From Pirellulales bacterium (GTDB lineage Bacteria > Planctomycetota > Planctomycetia > Pirellulales > JADZDJ01): a stretch of 64,000 bases of DNA. The translations under genes were made by a program, and so were the position numbers. The stretch spans positions 1-64,000 of the forward strand of contig JADZDJ010000158.1 of assembly GCA_020851115.1 (NCBI GenBank). The letters run 5' to 3'. The first letter of the stretch is position 1, and each line of letters starts with the position of its first letter. A model generated the notes under the pieces. It saw only the letters and a list, made by a program, of their open reading frames with translations. It was not told the DNA's origin and did no database searches. This document shows, piece after piece, positions 7,440 through 16,934 of this stretch.

Positions 7440-10400
7440 ATGAAGTTACCTGAATTTATCAACGCCAACGTCAAAAGTATGCATCACGTCCTCAAATCAC
7501 TACTATTTGCATCCCTGACGGCCACGTGCGCTTGGTGCTTTGCCGATGCTCCATTGCAAACTTTTGCAAAACCTCTTGCACCCGACGAAGCGCTGAAGCA
7601 CTTTCACCTTCCTCCGGGTCTCAAAATCGAACTGGTTGCCGCGGAACCGGAAGTTGTCGATCCGGTTGCCGCAGCGTTCGATGAAGATGGTCGGCTGTGG
7701 GTCGTCGAGATGGGTGATTACCCGAATGGGCCGACCCCAGGACTTCCGCCGCAGTCTCGCATCAAACGACTCCAAGATCGCGATGGCGACGGCCGCTACG
7801 AGACTTCGCAGGTGTTCGCGGATGGCTTGTTGTTTTGCAACGGACTGCAACTTTGGCGTGGGGGAGCCATTGCTACGTTGTCGGGCGAGGTGGCCTATTT
7901 TCACGACGGTGATGGGAATGGGCGTGCCGACTCGCCCGAAACGTGGTTCCAAGGATTTAGGGAAGAGAATCCGCAATTGCGCGCCAACCATCCGACGTTG
8001 GCTCTCGATCATCAGGTGTACGTGGCCAATGGATTGCGCGACGGCGATATCATCGCGGCGCGGGAAGCGTGGCGCCACGAGGCCAAGCCGCTTTCGCTCA
8101 GCGGCATGGATTTTCGATTCGACCCACGCACCGGACAGTACGACACGGTGAATGGCTTTGGGCAGTTCGGCCTGAGTTTCGATGATTTCGGGAATCGGTT
8201 TATTTGCTCGAACCGAAACCCATGCATGCAAGTCGTGCTTGAGAATCGTTACATTCGCCGCAATCCGCGCCTGGCCCTATCGAGTGTCGTTCACGACGTC
8301 TCTCCGCCGGCTGAGAATTCCCGACTATTTCCCCTCACGCGCGCCTGGACAACGTCGAATTTGCATGCCCGGCAATTTACCGCCGCCTGTGGCGTGACGA
8401 TTTATCGCGGCGACGCATTGCCCGCGGAATATCGGGGAAATAGTTTCACCTGCGACCCGACTGCCAACCTCGTTCATCGCGACGTGCTGGAACTCCATGA
8501 AGTTGTATTCGATGCCAAACCGAATTCCAGCCAGGCCGATTTCCTGGCCTCTTCGGATGAGTGGTTTCGCCCAGTCGATCTGACGCATGGCCCGGATGGC
8601 GCACTGTACGTGATTGACATGTACCGAGCGGTGATTGAGCATCCTGGCTATATGCCCGACGAATTGAAAAATCGCCCGGAAAACACCTGGGGCAATGATC
8701 GCGGGCGGATCTATCGAATCGTTGCGGCCGATCATGGTCCCATTCAACCAAATCGACTCTTGCCCAAGCTCTCTTCAGCATCGCAAGACGAGTTGATCGC
8801 GCTTTTGGAACATCCGAGCAGTTGGCATCACGAAACAGCGGCGCGATTACTATTGGAACGAAACGATCCTTCGATGTGCGACAAGCTTCAACTCATGGTC
8901 TCTCAGGGGAAGTCGCCGCATGCTCGTCTACATGCGTTATGGCTGATGCAGGGTCTCGATCGGTTGACCCCCGAGTTGGTGCGCGCGGCCCTGGAGGACT
9001 GCGATCCGTGGGTGCGGTCGCATGCCGTGCGGTTGGCGGAACCCTGGCTCAACGCACACGCCGATTTACGTCGGCGCGTGCTGGCGTTGGCCCACGATGA
9101 CGCTGCCCAGGTACGATTTCAAGTGGCGCTCAGCCTGGGCGAGATCTTACCACAAGCACAGACGGCCGAAGCCGCAGCGACTTTGGCCGAGATCGCCATC
9201 CGCGATGCGGACAATTCGTGGATCCGAACGGCCGTTGCCACGTCGATTGCCGAGTCTGCGCCAGCGGTGTTGCAGATCGTGCTGCAACGTGCGGTTGAAC
9301 CCGACTGCCTGAGTCGTCCTGGCTTCTCCGATCTCGTATTGGAGCTTTCCCGCCTGGTAGGTGCCAACCAAAACATCGGTGAAATCGGCAGCGCGATTAC
9401 CACCCTTGAGCCATTCCTCAAGTCTGCCGCCGATACGGATGCCTTTCTAGCCGCACGGCGCGACTTGGTATTCAAGTGCTTGATTGGTTTGGGCCAGGGT
9501 GCGGATCGTCGAGGTAAGTCGCTGGCCGTTTATCTGCCGCAATTGAGCGATCGTCAACAGCAATTGCTCCGAGAGGTTTTTGCCACGGCCGCGAAGGCGG
9601 CGCGGAATGTGCAATTGGATTCGAGCCGCCGCAAACTAGCCATTCAAGCCTTGCGATATGCAACGTTTCCCATCGCTGGCAAACTGCTGCCATCCCTGAT
9701 CGCCGACGACCGCGATCAAACGATTCGAATCTTGGCGATCGAAACTCTCGGCGCGTTTGATGATCCTTCGATTGGCCCCACCTTGCTAGCCGGCTTTGTC
9801 CACGAGACTCAGGCGACGCGCCGTGCGATTCTCAACGCCATGCTTGAACAGCCTCAGCGAATTCGACGGCTGCTCGATGAACTTGAAGCAGAAGGAATCA
9901 CGCCTGCGGACTTGCAACCCGATCAATGGCAACGATTGGCTACTCAAAGCGACGAGGAACTACGACATCGGTCCGAACGATTGCACGCTGCCGCAACCCC
10001 GATGGATCGGCAGCCGGTGATCGATCAATATCGCCGCGTGCTGACGATGCCCGCAGATTCCGAGCGAGGTAAGCAAGTGTTTGTGAAAAATTGCGCTACT
10101 TGCCATCGTGTGGCCGAACTAGGCGTCAATGTGGGGCCCGATATTTCCGACTCGCGAACGAGGCTGGCCGAACAATTCCTCGTGGACATTCTCGATCCCA
10201 ATCGCGCTATCGACAACCGTTACTTTAGCTACTCGCTATCGCTCACCAGCGGACAAATCGTGACCGGCATCATCGCAGCCGAGACGGCTTCCTCCGTCAC
10301 GCTCCGCGAGCCAGACGATAAGACGCGGACGGTGCTCCGAGAAGACATCGACACATTTCATTCCAACGGCATCTCGCTGATGCCCACCGGTCTCGAACAA

Positions 10401-10496
10401 GCAATTTCGCTTGAGCAGATGGCCGACTTGATTTCGTTCTTGAAAAACTGGCGCTATCTCGAAAAACAAACCGCGGCCGCGCCGGCAACGAACTAG
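7440..10496 (+). CDS. PVC-type membrane-bound dehydrogenase with HEAT repeats and C-terminal heme c
   Basis: A 1018-residue exported protein. After a signal segment (about residues 14-36) comes a six-bladed-propeller dehydrogenase-like domain (to about residue 430) with FDEDGRLWVVEMGDYP, NGLQLWRGG and PDGALYVIDMYR, the marks of the putative membrane-bound dehydrogenase family. Alpha-helical HEAT-like repeats follow (about 440-860), then a small cytochrome domain with CATCH at 885-889 and a distal GVNVGPDIS. Such giant proteins occur by the dozen in planctomycetes and are thought to oxidise polysaccharide-derived substrates and pass electrons to respiration. Start is ambiguous: 7440 or the ATG at 7479 directly before the signal peptide. 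It converges with the respiratory operon. Confidence 0.85.
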   Translation: MKLPEFINANVKSMHHVLKSLLFASLTATCAWCFADAPLQTFAKPLAPDEALKHFHLPPGLKIELVAAEPEVVDPVAAAFDEDGRLWVVEMGDYPNGPTPGLPPQSRIKRLQDRDGDGRYETSQVFADGLLFCNGLQLWRGGAIATLSGEVAYFHDGDGNGRADSPETWFQGFREENPQLRANHPTLALDHQVYVANGLRDGDIIAAREAWRHEAKPLSLSGMDFRFDPRTGQYDTVNGFGQFGLSFDDFGNRFICSNRNPCMQVVLENRYIRRNPRLALSSVVHDVSPPAENSRLFPLTRAWTTSNLHARQFTAACGVTIYRGDALPAEYRGNSFTCDPTANLVHRDVLELHEVVFDAKPNSSQADFLASSDEWFRPVDLTHGPDGALYVIDMYRAVIEHPGYMPDELKNRPENTWGNDRGRIYRIVAADHGPIQPNRLLPKLSSASQDELIALLEHPSSWHHETAARLLLERNDPSMCDKLQLMVSQGKSPHARLHALWLMQGLDRLTPELVRAALEDCDPWVRSHAVRLAEPWLNAHADLRRRVLALAHDDAAQVRFQVALSLGEILPQAQTAEAAATLAEIAIRDADNSWIRTAVATSIAESAPAVLQIVLQRAVEPDCLSRPGFSDLVLELSRLVGANQNIGEIGSAITTLEPFLKSAADTDAFLAARRDLVFKCLIGLGQGADRRGKSLAVYLPQLSDRQQQLLREVFATAAKAARNVQLDSSRRKLAIQALRYATFPIAGKLLPSLIADDRDQTIRILAIETLGAFDDPSIGPTLLAGFVHETQATRRAILNAMLEQPQRIRRLLDELEAEGITPADLQPDQWQRLATQSDEELRHRSERLHAAATPMDRQPVIDQYRRVLTMPADSERGKQVFVKNCATCHRVAELGVNVGPDISDSRTRLAEQFLVDILDPNRAIDNRYFSYSLSLTSGQIVTGIIAAETASSVTLREPDDKTRTVLREDIDTFHSNGISLMPTGLEQAISLEQMADLISFLKNWRYLEKQTAAAPATN

Positions 10497-10642
10497 TTGG
10501 TCAGCACGCGGCCAACCGCACTACCACACGATTCCGGACTTGAAGCCAGCGATTGATCGGCGACTTTTTGCTCTCAAGGCACCGAACTGTTCTAGTCGGA
10601 CGCAGCGGAGAATTAGCCGGCCAGCGATGTTTCCCGATTGAT

Positions 10643-12115
10643 TCATGGAACATCCTGCGTCGGTGTCCGTGCCGGTGCAGCACCCAAAGGAACAAGTTGC
10701 GTTAAAAAATCCACCAGCGCCGTCATTTCGGCCGGTGAAATCTGTTTTCCGTACGCGGGCATGTTGCCACCGCCGGGCGTGCCGTTGCTGACTTGGTCGA
10801 TGAGTTGATCGGTCGTCATCCGCTGGCCGACGTGCGTCAAGTCGGGACCGCGCTTGCCACCGATGCTGTCGAGCGAGTGGCAATTGCGGCATTGCTTATT
10901 TTGGAAGACGACGGCTCCTTGAAGTTGAAGCGGCGAAAGCGTGCGCTCTTTTGAAGCGATCAGCTCCGTGGGAATCGGGTCGCTGCTCCAGGCCGTCATG
11001 ACCGGCGACCACGGCGCGGTATGTCCCAAATGGGTCAGTGCTCCTAAGGTGGTGTAGATGAAAATGACCAGCAGTACCGCCACGGGACGTCGGCTCGGTG
11101 CTCGCTCGCCGCGGTTAGAGATGAGCGGAACGGCCAGCAATGCCAAGATCAAGGCAACCGGCAGGATCAGCATGATGACCGTTTCAGCACTCGGTGGGCT
11201 AAGCGCAAGCAATGCGAACAGCCATAAAAACGGCCAATCGGGACGCGGATTTGCGCCGGGAAGCGTTGGATCGGGAGGGGCGCTCGGTCCTTTGGGCCCG
11301 GCGACTGCGGCAATGCCGACCACTGCGATAACCACGAGCGCCGAGAAGATAATGTCTTTCAAAATCGGTTCGGCGTTGAAGGGCACGCCGTGCTCGTGTG
11401 TGTCCCGTTCATACTCGGAATCGTACGTCGCCGGATCGACCCTTGCGCCGGCTTTTGGCGGCGCACTGATCCCCCTTTTGAGAATCAGCCACAGGTGAAT
11501 GGCCAAAAAGAACATCAAAGCGCCTGGAATCACAAACACATGCAGCGCGAAAAAACGGCTCAGAGTATCACCGCCGATGATCGCCCCCCCAAGCAATAAA
11601 TCAACGATCGTCGGCCCCGCTTCGGGCACGCGGCCCGCCATCGAAGCCCCGACGCCCACGCCCCAATAGGCATCCGGATCCCATCGCAAAACTTGCCCCG
11701 TAAAGGCCATTCCCAGCGTACAAAGCAGCAACAGTACGCCAACAAGCCAAGTTAATTCGCGCGGATACTTGTAGGAGCCGTGTAAGAACACTTGGGTCAT
11801 ATGGACCAGCACCAGTACCACCATGGCCGAACTGGACCAATAGTGGAGTGAGCGCAAGAACCAGCCCCATGGCTGCTGATAGTTCAAGTAGAGGAGGCTT
11901 TCGTAGGCCTGGTCGGCGCTAGGAACATATGTCAGCGCCAGCCCAATGCCCGTGAGGATTTGAATCAAAAACAACGTCAACGATGCGCTCCCAAACACAT
12001 ACCACCACCCCAGCGGCCCAGCGATCTCGCGCGGCACCGGATGGCGCAGCATCGGCATGAACGTCTCGCGAATGCCGAGCCGAAAATCGATCCAGTCGTA
12101 GATGCGTTTGAACAT
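10643..12115 (-). CDS. Cytochrome b (bc-type complex) with C-terminal cytochrome c domain
   Basis: 490 residues, last gene of the respiratory cluster. The N-terminal cytochrome b/b6 part carries the four heme ligands His91, His105, His192 and His207; the second pair has 14 residues between the histidines, as in cytochrome b6 rather than mitochondrial b. A PDWPFLW segment near 292 replaces the quinol-site PEWY motif. Further helices follow, then a periplasmic cytochrome c domain with CRNCH at 409-413 and a distal Met (GNMPAYG). The protein therefore seems to combine cytochrome b, subunit IV and cytochrome c1 functions: it would oxidise quinol with the Rieske protein encoded just upstream and pass electrons to the oxidase of the same operon. 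Confidence 0.92.
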   Translation of the reverse strand: MFKRIYDWIDFRLGIRETFMPMLRHPVPREIAGPLGWWYVFGSASLTLFLIQILTGIGLALTYVPSADQAYESLLYLNYQQPWGWFLRSLHYWSSSAMVVLVLVHMTQVFLHGSYKYPRELTWLVGVLLLLCTLGMAFTGQVLRWDPDAYWGVGVGASMAGRVPEAGPTIVDLLLGGAIIGGDTLSRFFALHVFVIPGALMFFLAIHLWLILKRGISAPPKAGARVDPATYDSEYERDTHEHGVPFNAEPILKDIIFSALVVIAVVGIAAVAGPKGPSAPPDPTLPGANPRPDWPFLWLFALLALSPPSAETVIMLILPVALILALLAVPLISNRGERAPSRRPVAVLLVIFIYTTLGALTHLGHTAPWSPVMTAWSSDPIPTELIASKERTLSPLQLQGAVVFQNKQCRNCHSLDSIGGKRGPDLTHVGQRMTTDQLIDQVSNGTPGGGNMPAYGKQISPAEMTALVDFLTQLVPLGAAPARTPTQDVP

Positions 12116-12154
12116 TTTCAGCCAATTCGAATCTCAATTCGTTGCTTTACCTGC

Positions 12155-12718
12155 TCACCCTCTCACCGGCTGATCTGCGCGAAGTGTTCGTTGCAGCGTC
12201 GGCAAATGCGGCGCTTGAATTTCAAGTTGATTTGCCGAATTCACGCGCCACTCGCAGTGATATAGCCCACGCGGCGGCGGGCCGCTGGCGTGATCGCCGT
12301 TCGCGTAGTACACGCCGCCGTGGCAAGGGCACATGAACAATCCTGACTGTGGAAACCATTCGACCGGGCAACCCAAATGCGTGCAATTGATCGCGAAAAC
12401 TTGAAATTGATGTTCGAAGCTCTGGCGACCGAGATAGCGAACATAAACGCCGGTATTCGCCGTGATGCCATCCCACGGTTGCCCGAGTGGATTGACAAAG
12501 GTTTTCAGCCGCGTTTCGTTTTCGGGAAACTCATCGACGGGCCCGAGATTCACCCAATCGACTTGATCTTTGAGCTTGCGGCATGCCGCAGCGGCCAAAT
12601 AACCAATACCGGGAATCGCTACGACAGTCGCGGCGGCAGCGCTTGCCAAGCCGCTGAGCAGCATGAGAAACGTTCGTCGCGGCGGTTCCGATATTCGATT
12701 TCGCCTGGAATTTGCCAT
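12155..12718 (-). CDS. Rieske iron-sulfur protein of the bc-type complex
   Basis: 187 residues. A basic RRTFL segment followed by a hydrophobic helix (about residues 13-47) gives a Tat-type signal anchor. The C-terminal domain has both [2Fe-2S] ligand boxes, CTHLGC and CPCHGG, with the usual Cys-His pairs, so the cluster should be intact. It is the quinol-oxidising partner of the cytochrome b gene 39 bases downstream. The frame also offers an ATG at 12733, but that would overlap the upstream gene; the ATG at 12718 has GGAAAG upstream and leaves a four-base gap. Translational coupling with the diheme fusion gene is likely. Confidence 0.92.
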   Translation of the reverse strand: MANSRRNRISEPPRRTFLMLLSGLASAAAATVVAIPGIGYLAAAACRKLKDQVDWVNLGPVDEFPENETRLKTFVNPLGQPWDGITANTGVYVRYLGRQSFEHQFQVFAINCTHLGCPVEWFPQSGLFMCPCHGGVYYANGDHASGPPPRGLYHCEWRVNSANQLEIQAPHLPTLQRTLRADQPVRG

Positions 12719-12722
12719 AAAA

Positions 12723-14300
12723 TCACTTTCCATTCCTTGTCATGCGCCAATGATTCAGCAGCGCCATCAAATCGTTCACATCACCGGCCGTCAGCGGTTT
12801 GAAATCGCTTTCGCGGCCGCTTCCGTCGGCAAAATCGGGCATTTGTAAATCAGGCCTGCCGGTAATGATAATCCTCCGCAGTAGCGCGTCGCTGACGAGC
12901 GTCAGGAACGCGTGGTTGTTGATTGCGCCGGCATCGTCCTCCACGCCCTCTCCGCTTTCGCCGTGACAAGTAGCGCATGCGGTCGCAAATACCTTCTTAC
13001 CGCGATCGACGCTACCATTTGGACTGTCTGCGGCAAGTAGAGGCGGGGTATTCGGCGAAACAACCTTTGCCGCCGATGTCCATTCGCCGCTCCACTTACG
13101 TCCTTTGATCCCTTCGACAAGCGAGGCAATTTGACGGTTCGTCAACGGGCCACCAGCCGACTGCGACCACGCCGGCATGAGTGTTCCCTTGCGGCCGTGA
13201 GAGATCACGTCCTGCAATTCTTCATCGCCGACGAGAGCCATGAACAAGGGATCGTTCAGCGGTGGTCCGGCCCCGAGCGTGCCATCGGCACCGTGGCACG
13301 CGGCACATCGTTGTGAATACAACTCCTGGAAATCGGTAATCTTCGAGGGCATCGCAAATTCGTTGGCCCGCACAGGCTTGCCGGGAAAATTGTCGTTGCA
13401 GCCGGCCAATCCGACGAGAATCAGCGCGAGACATCCCAACCAGCCTGGCGGCGGAGAAGGCGCATCTTGGTCGCGACCCGGCCCACGAGGTCGGATTGGA
13501 ATTTTTTCTGATCGCATAATTACCAACGATGCCGCCACGCCGTAAATAAACTGAGATACGACGAACCACAGCCAGTTGACGTAGTTGTGAAGTAGCGGAT
13601 TTACTACGCCCATCAGCGAATGGCTGGCAGCCGTCCAAAGCGCCGGCAGCACGATGCCGCCCAAGACTAGTGGTCCGCCCGGCAGCGGTGGCAACGTCGG
13701 TAGAATGACGCCATAAATCAGCCCGATACCGATGGACATGGCGACATGAATCACAATGGCAATGAAGAAGGGCCCGGGCAAGAATCGCTGGAGATGCTCG
13801 AGAACTTGTTGCGACGACCCTTCGTCAAGCCCCGGAAGCACCATGCCGGCCAGAAGATTCACCGGGAACCAGATGCCGTGGCCGCTGAGCCAGCTCCACA
13901 CGATCGCTGGAATCGGCATAATGGCGCCGCCCACGATGCCCCCTTTGAAGCCAGCCGTGACCGGATGTACTTTTTCTGGGAGTTGAAAGCGGTAGCCGAC
14001 GACGCCGGGCTTCAGTTGTTCGACAGCGCCTACGCGAGGGGCAATCGCTGTGGGCCGCTCGGCTGGGGACGCCAATTCTTCCAGTTCGTGGCCGCGGCCA
14101 GGCAAGAGTTGCGAAATCCATCCAAGCAGCGCGACAAGAAACAGCACTCCACCGACGAACGTAAACGCGATGCTGGTAGCCAGGCCGAGCATCAGCAGCG
14201 TAGTTCCTGCGGCCAGCACGATGGGCCACGCCGTCGGCGCAGGCATCATGATTTTGCCGTCGGCCTCCTCGTGTGATAGGTTTTCGTGGAAATTGCTCAT
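12723..14300 (-). CDS. Three-part fusion: two membrane domains and a diheme cytochrome c
   Basis: 525 residues from ATG 14300 (14318 is an alternative start). Residues about 19-68 form a two-helix hairpin beginning PAPTAWPIVLAAG, resembling small cytochrome oxidase accessory/subunit IV segments. Residues about 118-262 form a second membrane domain with several helices and no motif I recognise. Then comes an internal signal-like helix ending in LVGLAGC (Cys301), which looks exactly like a lipoprotein signal, followed by two cytochrome c domains with CAACH (332-336) and CATCH (442-446). It lies between coxC and the Rieske gene in one operon, so it probably shuttles electrons between the bc complex and the oxidase. 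The lipobox inside the chain suggests a fusion of formerly separate genes. Confidence 0.85.
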   Translation of the reverse strand: MSNFHENLSHEEADGKIMMPAPTAWPIVLAAGTTLLMLGLATSIAFTFVGGVLFLVALLGWISQLLPGRGHELEELASPAERPTAIAPRVGAVEQLKPGVVGYRFQLPEKVHPVTAGFKGGIVGGAIMPIPAIVWSWLSGHGIWFPVNLLAGMVLPGLDEGSSQQVLEHLQRFLPGPFFIAIVIHVAMSIGIGLIYGVILPTLPPLPGGPLVLGGIVLPALWTAASHSLMGVVNPLLHNYVNWLWFVVSQFIYGVAASLVIMRSEKIPIRPRGPGRDQDAPSPPPGWLGCLALILVGLAGCNDNFPGKPVRANEFAMPSKITDFQELYSQRCAACHGADGTLGAGPPLNDPLFMALVGDEELQDVISHGRKGTLMPAWSQSAGGPLTNRQIASLVEGIKGRKWSGEWTSAAKVVSPNTPPLLAADSPNGSVDRGKKVFATACATCHGESGEGVEDDAGAINNHAFLTLVSDALLRRIIITGRPDLQMPDFADGSGRESDFKPLTAGDVNDLMALLNHWRMTRNGK

Positions 14301-14477
14301 CGTTCGCTGCGCGGGCATTCACTGCAAAAATCGTGGGATTCGGATGCGAACTTTTACCAACCGTGCCATTGGCTCAGCGTGCGTTTCTAACATCGGTGTA
14401 CAGGGGCAGAGGAGCTTCATGGAAACCGTCACTTCGTGCAGGCATTTGCAGTATGGAGTCATCGGTTTGTCACCATG

Positions 14478-15122
14478 CTATCGCCCAATCAAATAGACGA
14501 GCGAAAATACGACGATCCACACGCTATCGACAAAATGCCAATACCAGGAAACGATTTCGACGCCGACGTGGCTGGAGTTGTCCAATCTTTTTCGCAACGC
14601 CAGTACCCAGAAAATTGAAAGTATCATCAGACCGACGGTTACGTGTGTGGCATGGAAGCCGACGAGCGTGAAATAGGTGCTGCCGAACAAATTGCGGCTG
14701 ATGGTCAGCCCCCAGCGACCGATCAAATCGCTCCACTCCTTGGCGGTGCAGGCGATAAACGTTGCCCCAAGAACAATCGTCAGCCCCCACCAGCCCAAAA
14801 AGCCCGCGCGGTTGCCGTTGCGAAAGGCACGCGCTGCAAAGTGAACGGTAGCGCTGCTAGCCACCAGACAGCCCGTTGCGGTAAGCACCAGTGGTAGATG
14901 AAACACGGTCGCCGGGCTGGGATTACTCCCTTTGGTTTGCCGCAAGAAGACAATATACGTGGTGATCAGAGTGCTAAAAAAAGCGACTTCGGAAAGCAAA
15001 AACGCGCCCATCCCGACATGGGTCGGCAGTAGGCGGCAAGCGGCAGGCGGTGTTGATAAAGTGGCCGAACCGTCGGCTTGCGCCGTTGCAAAGTTTTCTA
15101 AGCTGGATTTTGGAATGTTCAT
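14478..15122 (-). CDS. coxC: Cytochrome c oxidase subunit III
   Basis: 214 residues with five hydrophobic segments, as in the short bacterial subunit III. Recognisable features are the start THVGMGAFLLSEVAFFSTLI, the EW pair in ACTAKEW, and FTLVGFHATHVTVGLMIL with HF in SWYWHFVDSVWIVVF, all standard for the family. The subunit surrounds subunit I in the membrane and is thought to help proton entry and stability. It follows coxA by about 60 bases on the same strand. Confidence 0.93.
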   Translation of the reverse strand: MNIPKSSLENFATAQADGSATLSTPPAACRLLPTHVGMGAFLLSEVAFFSTLITTYIVFLRQTKGSNPSPATVFHLPLVLTATGCLVASSATVHFAARAFRNGNRAGFLGWWGLTIVLGATFIACTAKEWSDLIGRWGLTISRNLFGSTYFTLVGFHATHVTVGLMILSIFWVLALRKRLDNSSHVGVEIVSWYWHFVDSVWIVVFSLVYLIGR

Positions 15123-15180
15123 GGACTACTTACTACGCTGATTCCCGCTGCTGCTGACCGCATATTGCCTGCCGCTCGCG

Positions 15181-16833
15181 TCATTCATACTTCCAATCTG
15201 GATCGTCCGGGTGCTTCACATCCCAGAGAGGCCGACGGCTGCGGACCGTCGGCGTTTCTGAGAAGTTGTAACTGGGTGGCGGTGAAGTGGTGGCCCATTC
15301 AAGCGTCCAGGCATCCCACGGGTCGTCACCAGCCGGCCTGCCATATCGCAGAGACCAGCCGATGTTAATGACGAACAGTAAATAGCTGGGGGCTTGAATC
15401 ATCGCGCCCAGCGAACTGAGCTGGTTCCAAAGCTGCCAAGGGCGATCCGCTTGGTAGGTAAAAATCCGCCGCGGCATGCCGAGCAAGCCAGAGACGTGCA
15501 TTGGTCCGAAGGTAAGAATAAATCCGATCAGCAGCAACCAGAACTGCCACTTTGCCAATCGTTCGGACAGCATCCGCCCAGTGACTTTGGGAAACCAATA
15601 ATGGATTCCCGCAAACACGCCGAACACGGTGCCGCCGATCAGTACCCAATGAAAATGTCCGACGACAAAATAGCTGTCGCTGACCTGAAGGTCGAACGGC
15701 GCTGAGGCCAACATGATGCCCGTAAGTCCGCCGAGCACAAACATCGCTAAAAAACCGACGGCAAACAGCATGGGTGAGGCCATCCACAATCGGCCGCCAT
15801 ACATCGTCGCGAGCCAGTTGAAGAATTTGATCCCGGTAGGAATGGAAACGAGCAAACTCGCGGCCGCGAAATACATATCGAGCGTGCGGCTCATCCCGGC
15901 GGCAAACATGTGATGCGCCCAGACGCCCATGCTGATGAATACGATACCCATGGTGGCGGCGGCCATAAACTCGTAACCGAACAGAACTTTTCGCGAAAAC
16001 ACGGGCACGACTTCGGTAATCATTCCAAACGCCGGCAAGATAAGAATATAGACCTCAGGATGTCCAAAGAACCAAAACAAGTGCTGCCATAGATAGGCCG
16101 AGCCGCCGTTTTGTGGATTGAAAAATTGAGCGCCAAGCACGCGGTCGAACTCGACCATAATGAGCGCCGCCGTCAAAGGAGGTATGGCGACGAGTATCTG
16201 CAGCGATGTCCAGAGCATCGTCCAGCAAAAGAAGGGCAATTTGGTCAACGTCATGCCAGGACAGCGCATCGTAAGAATCGTGGCGACGAAATTCACGCCG
16301 GCCGCAATCGTGCCGACGCCACTGACAAGCAGGCCCAGTGCCCAAAAATCGACGCCGGACTTTGGTGAAAAAGTCGTTTCCGTCAGCGGCGCGTACGCGA
16401 ACCAACCGACCGCTGGCGGCCCACCCGGCACAAAAAAGCTGAAATATGCGAGGCAGCCGCCGAAGAGTGTCGTCCAAAAGCCAAAGGCGTTGACGCGGGG
16501 AAAAGCCATGTCATGTGCCCCAAGTTGCAACGGCACAACATAGTTGGCAATCCCAATCAAAATTGGCATGCCCATGAAGAAGACCATCGTGGTGCCATGC
16601 ATCGTAAAAAACTTATTGAACGTATCGGGATTGAGAAAATCATTGCCCGGCTTGATGAGCTGCCAGCGAATCGCGAGCGCCTCACAGCCCGCCACCACTA
16701 GAAAAAATATGGCCATCAGCACATACATCACTCCGATCCGCTTGTGATCGACCGTGACGACCCACTCGTGGAGCACGGAAGTCCACGAAGGGCGGCCAAG
16801 TGTGGCGGCAGTGGTTGGAGAGATGGTTGCCAA
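15181..16833 (-). CDS. coxA: Cytochrome c oxidase subunit I
   Basis: 550 residues, twelve hydrophobic segments. The catalytic core of an aa3-type oxidase is intact: heme a ligand His in FTMHGTTMVFF, CuB ligands in WFFGHPEVYI and WAHHMF, and heme a3/a ligands in VGHFHWVLIGG. Proton pathways look like A-family enzymes: Asp in GAHDMAFPRVNAFGFW (D channel), Glu in GHPEVY, and Lys in PTGIKFFNW (K channel). It reduces oxygen to water and pumps protons. It lies downstream of coxB with about 100 bases between, and upstream of coxC. The C-terminus is extended by about 50 hydrophilic residues. Confidence 0.96.
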   Translation of the reverse strand: MATISPTTAATLGRPSWTSVLHEWVVTVDHKRIGVMYVLMAIFFLVVAGCEALAIRWQLIKPGNDFLNPDTFNKFFTMHGTTMVFFMGMPILIGIANYVVPLQLGAHDMAFPRVNAFGFWTTLFGGCLAYFSFFVPGGPPAVGWFAYAPLTETTFSPKSGVDFWALGLLVSGVGTIAAGVNFVATILTMRCPGMTLTKLPFFCWTMLWTSLQILVAIPPLTAALIMVEFDRVLGAQFFNPQNGGSAYLWQHLFWFFGHPEVYILILPAFGMITEVVPVFSRKVLFGYEFMAAATMGIVFISMGVWAHHMFAAGMSRTLDMYFAAASLLVSIPTGIKFFNWLATMYGGRLWMASPMLFAVGFLAMFVLGGLTGIMLASAPFDLQVSDSYFVVGHFHWVLIGGTVFGVFAGIHYWFPKVTGRMLSERLAKWQFWLLLIGFILTFGPMHVSGLLGMPRRIFTYQADRPWQLWNQLSSLGAMIQAPSYLLFVINIGWSLRYGRPAGDDPWDAWTLEWATTSPPPSYNFSETPTVRSRRPLWDVKHPDDPDWKYE

Positions 16834-16934
16834 GGAATGTTAGTGGAGAATAAGGATCGGGGAGTGGGGAATGAACGGGTAACCAACGATGACGTTGATT
16901 GCGATACGGTTGATCGAAAATGCGGCCGTCGGCA

